Below the pieces are notes generated by a model. That model searched no databases. It worked only from the letters and a program-made list of their open reading frames with translations, and was not told the DNA's origin. 7,767 nucleotides of DNA from Bacteroidales bacterium (lineage in GTDB: Bacteria; Bacteroidota; Bacteroidia; Bacteroidales; JAADJA01): positions 1-7,767 of the forward strand of contig JAIORT010000138.1 of NCBI GenBank assembly GCA_021107975.1, given 5' to 3'. Below, piece after piece: positions 5,239 to 7,767 of this stretch. Positions within the stretch are counted from its first letter, which is position 1; every line of letters begins with the position of its first letter. The position numbers were made by a program, and so were the translations under genes.

Positions 5239-6345
5239 ATGAAACAATTTATCGGATTTGTAAAAAAAGAATTTCTTCATATTTCCCGCGACATGCGAAC
5301 GATGCTGGTATTGTTCGGATTACCGATAGCTCAATTACTAATTTTTGGTTTTGTGGTAACCAACGAGATAAGGAACATCAAGATTGCCATTTACGACCGG
5401 TCGAAAGATGATGTTACAATAGAAATCTCTAATAAGATCATCTCGTCAGGATATTTTTTATTACACGAAAATCTGACTAACATCAACGATATTGAAAATA
5501 TTTTCCAACAGGGAGATGTAAAGGAAATCATAGTGTTTGAACCCGATTTTGCAAAAAAACTTGAAAAAGAAAGAACAGCAAATATCCAACTTCTTGCCGA
5601 TGCTTCTGATGCCAATACAGCAAACCTCATTGTAAACTATACAATGGGTATCATTTCCGACTACATGAAAAAAGAAAACCGGTTAACAGAAACGCCATTT
5701 CAAATCATTCCAGAAGCAAGAATGTACTTTAACGAGGAAATGAGAAGTGTTTACATGTTTGTTCCCGGAACCATGGCGCTTATCCTGATGCTTGTATCAG
5801 CATTAATGACATCCGTTTCAATAGCCCGTGAAAAAGAGCTTGGCACAATGGAAGTGCTGCTTGTTTCTCCATTAAAACCTGCACAAATAATAATTGGCAA
5901 AGTTATTCCTTACGTTGTTTTGTCTTTTATCAATGCTGTTATCATAATTGTGCTGGGTTATTATGTGTTTAATATGCCTGTAAAGGGAAGTCTTATGCTG
6001 CTTTTGGCTGAAAGCCTTATATTTATCAGCCTGGCATTGTCGTTAGGCATCTTTATATCAACAATAGCAAAAAGCCAGCAGGTTGCTATGTTTATATCGA
6101 TGTTTGCGCTTATGATGCCGACTATACTTTTATCAGGATTTATTTTCCCGATAGAGAATATGCCTGTGATTCTGCAGTGGCTAAGTCATATTATGCCGCC
6201 AAAATACTTTATCATAATTGTAAAAAACATTATGTTGAAAGGAGTTGGTTTTTCCTATGTTTGGAAAGAAACACTCATTTTGACCGGAATGATGTTGGTT
6301 TTTATAGCATTAAGTATAAAAAAGTTTAAAATCAGACTGGATTAA
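5239..6345 (+). CDS. ABC-2 type permease, first subunit (YbhS/YbhR-like)
   Basis: A 368-residue inner-membrane protein with the ABC-2 exporter layout. There is an N-terminal amphipathic stretch with FVKKEFLHISRD (7-18), TM1 at about 21-42, and a large extracytoplasmic domain at about 45-170. Five further membrane segments lie at about 174-196, 220-245, 250-276, 282-304 and 343-361. Between TM2 and TM3 lies the cytoplasmic motif REKELGTMEVLLVSPLKP (197-214), the hallmark of this family and the likely coupling contact with the ATPases. SGFIFPIENMP (299-309) after TM5 is the re-entrant or loop region also typical of the family. It has the same architecture as the next gene, and the two probably form a heterodimeric permease. 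It follows NBD2 by 20 bases and precedes the second permease by 12. Substrate cannot be inferred. Confidence 0.94.
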   Translation: MKQFIGFVKKEFLHISRDMRTMLVLFGLPIAQLLIFGFVVTNEIRNIKIAIYDRSKDDVTIEISNKIISSGYFLLHENLTNINDIENIFQQGDVKEIIVFEPDFAKKLEKERTANIQLLADASDANTANLIVNYTMGIISDYMKKENRLTETPFQIIPEARMYFNEEMRSVYMFVPGTMALILMLVSALMTSVSIAREKELGTMEVLLVSPLKPAQIIIGKVIPYVVLSFINAVIIIVLGYYVFNMPVKGSLMLLLAESLIFISLALSLGIFISTIAKSQQVAMFISMFALMMPTILLSGFIFPIENMPVILQWLSHIMPPKYFIIIVKNIMLKGVGFSYVWKETLILTGMMLVFIALSIKKFKIRLD

Positions 6346-6357
6346 GAAAAAACACTA

Positions 6358-7476
6358 ATGCGTAACATAATTTTCATAATACAAAAGGAATTCATCCAGA
6401 TTTTCAGGAACAGGACAATGCTGCCCATTATTTTCATTTTGCCACTAATTCAGTTGCTCATCCTGGTATATGCAGCCACACTTGAAATGAAGCATATCGA
6501 CATGATAGTTATTGATAAAGACCTTTCATCTGCCTCGCGTAAACTAATAAGTAAGTTTGAAGGTTCTCCCTTCTTTTTTGTTAATGGCTCTACTTTTTCA
6601 ATGGAAGAGGCGGAAAATATCCTGAAAAAAGACAAAGCCGATATTATCCTTCACATTCCCGCTGATTTTGAAAAAAAACTTTATAAAGAAAACAAATCCG
6701 AATTACAGTTACTGATCAATGCTATCAATGCCACCTCAGCCGGTTTAACGAATGCTTATGCAAATTATGTGATCGCCGATTTTAATAAAAACATTATTGC
6801 AGAAAACATTAATTTTTTCAAACCTTCTTTTCCGAAAAATATTAATATCAATTATTCTTTTTGGTACAATCCTGAGCTGAATTATAAAATATTTATGCTA
6901 CCCGGTATTCTTGTTATCCTTGTTACCATTATCGGTATGTTTTTAACTGCGCTTAATATTGTTCGTGAAAAAGAAATAGGAACCATCGAGCAGATAAACG
7001 TTACTCCTATTGTAAAATACCAGTTTATCATAGGCAAGCTGGTGCCATTCTGGATAATCGCTATGTTTGAACTTGCTTTCGGACTGATATTAGGAAAAAT
7101 CCTTTTTGATATCCCGATGATAGGTAGTCTGTTCCTTCTTTTCGGATTTGCCTCTGTTTACCTTTTGGTTGCTCTGGGTTTTGGCTTGCTTATCTCGACC
7201 CTTGCCAATACTCAACAGCAGGTTATGTTTATTATTTTCTTTTTTTTGATCACTTTTATTTTAATGAGTGGTATTTTCACGCCGGCTGAAAGCATGCCCG
7301 AGTGGGCGCACTATGTGAATATCATTAATCCGGTTGCCTACTTTATGCGTGTTATCAGGATGGTATTACTGAAAGGCTCCGGATTTGCCGATATCTCCAA
7401 AGAATTTTTTTCTTTATTGATTTATGCTTTTATTATTTTGAGTTTGGCTGTCTGGAGGTACAGGAAGACGGTGTAA
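6358..7476 (+). CDS. ABC-2 type permease, second subunit (YbhR/YbhS-like)
   Basis: A 372-residue membrane protein paralogous to the preceding permease. It has an N-terminal IIQKEFIQIFRNR (8-20), TM1 at about 22-42, and an extracytoplasmic domain at about 45-175. Further membrane segments lie at about 178-200, 224-250, 256-282, 286-306 and 348-367. The cytoplasmic motif is REKEIGTIEQINVTPI (203-218), and SGIFTPAESMPEW (304-316) is the loop after TM5. The extracytoplasmic domain differs from that of subunit one, as expected for a heterodimer with a shared substrate path. It is the last gene of the operon (stop TAA 7474-7476). No convincing intrinsic terminator follows within the window. Family assignment is firm; the individual match to YbhS or YbhR is not. 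Confidence 0.94.
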   Translation: MRNIIFIIQKEFIQIFRNRTMLPIIFILPLIQLLILVYAATLEMKHIDMIVIDKDLSSASRKLISKFEGSPFFFVNGSTFSMEEAENILKKDKADIILHIPADFEKKLYKENKSELQLLINAINATSAGLTNAYANYVIADFNKNIIAENINFFKPSFPKNININYSFWYNPELNYKIFMLPGILVILVTIIGMFLTALNIVREKEIGTIEQINVTPIVKYQFIIGKLVPFWIIAMFELAFGLILGKILFDIPMIGSLFLLFGFASVYLLVALGFGLLISTLANTQQQVMFIIFFFLITFILMSGIFTPAESMPEWAHYVNIINPVAYFMRVIRMVLLKGSGFADISKEFFSLLIYAFIILSLAVWRYRKTV

Positions 7477-7767
7477 AATCACCCCTCTTATTTCCACTTC
7501 TATAATATATCCTAATAAAGGCTTTTAATTTCCGGTTTCTTTCGTTTTTTCATGGAAATCTCCATAAAAATAAAAATCGATTGTATGAGCTAACCTATCG
7601 ATATCATAGACAAAGCTCCTGCCGTTGGAAAAGGTTTGCAGTAATGGACACGATACGAGACATTTTTATCGTATCTCAATATCTGTTTCTTCAATATCAC
7701 AACGAAGCACTTCCAGTAGAGTAGAAAGGAAGTAAGGGCAATTTCTGTCCTTACTCCTTCCCCTCGT
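7477..7767. other. Gene-poor 3' flank with hairpins
   Basis: No confident gene lies in these 291 bases. Two inverted repeats are visible. The first has perfect arms GATACGA (7652-7658) and TCGTATC (7669-7675) around a 10-base loop. The second pairs AAGGAAGTAAGG (7726-7737) with CCTTACTCCTT (7749-7759), with one bulged base and an 11-base loop. Neither is followed by a T-tract. The motif ATCGAT occurs near 7577 and again near 7597. The function of the region is not recognised; it separates the exporter operon from whatever lies to the right. Confidence 0.5.
7525..7767 (-). pseudogene. Possible decayed minus-strand gene end (weak)
   Basis: On the minus strand, one frame runs from the right edge to a TAA at 7525-7527 (81 codons including stops) with a single internal TAA at 7666-7668. 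The part before the internal stop reads RNCPYFLSTLLEVLRCDIEE and the part after it reads GRSFVYDIDRLAHTIDFYFY, both protein-like in composition. No Met occurs in the second part, so it could not start there with ATG. It may be the C-terminal end of a gene broken by a nonsense mutation, or chance. I do not recognise a family. Confidence 0.2.

Noticed and set aside
5196..5411. Plus-strand frame of 71 codons overlapping the NBD2 end and permease start
   Set aside because: It starts inside the repeat-like tail and runs out of frame through the first permease, whose membrane-protein reading is clear.
7644..7724. Small plus-strand frame of 26 codons in the 3' flank
   Set aside because: It has no family resemblance and no distinct initiation context, and it overlaps a hairpin and the minus-strand candidate frame; within chance expectation.

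Overview
The window is AT-rich and carries genes on the + strand only, apart from one doubtful remnant at the right edge. It looks like Bacteroidota (Bacteroidetes) chromosome. Initiation regions are A-rich with no Shine-Dalgarno sequence, the families match that phylum, and the gene junctions hold short palindromic repeats of kinds I associate with it. This placement is inference from style; there is no marker gene.

Layout. Positions 1-416 hold the C-terminal ligand-binding part of a TetR-type repressor cut by the left edge. Six bases later begins a TolC-type outer-membrane channel (423-1694), then a lipoprotein HlyD/YbhG-type periplasmic adaptor (1708-2586). After a 122-base gap with a palindromic repeat comes the first ABC ATPase (NBD1, 2709-3617). 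A small REP-associated tyrosine transposase (RAYT) gene (3753-4358) follows, wrapped in four copies of its probable cognate palindrome (3609-4450). Then come the second ABC ATPase (NBD2, 4466-5218) and two paralogous ABC-2 permeases (5239-6345 and 6358-7476). The last 291 bases have no confident gene, only hairpins and a possible decayed minus-strand frame.

How the genes work together. The order regulator, outer-membrane channel, adaptor, ATPase, ATPase, permease, permease is that of a complete tripartite ABC efflux pump. It resembles the E. coli ybhG-ybhF-ybhS-ybhR system, except that the two ATPase halves are separate proteins and a dedicated TolC is included. The two permeases and two ATPases should form the inner-membrane heterotetramer, the adaptor bridges the periplasm, and the TolC homologue gives the exit. 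The substrate cannot be read from the sequence.

Most notable points. (1) A RAYT/REP unit sits inside the operon between the two partner ATPase genes, and the same position of the same repeat supplies the stop codon of both NBD1 and the RAYT gene. (2) The two ATPases have complementary motif losses, predicting one canonical and one degenerate ATP site in an obligate heterodimer. (3) NBD2 also ends in a repeat-like sequence, so three consecutive genes end in repeats. I see no wholly new system here; the novelty lies in the repeat and transposase architecture of a known exporter type.
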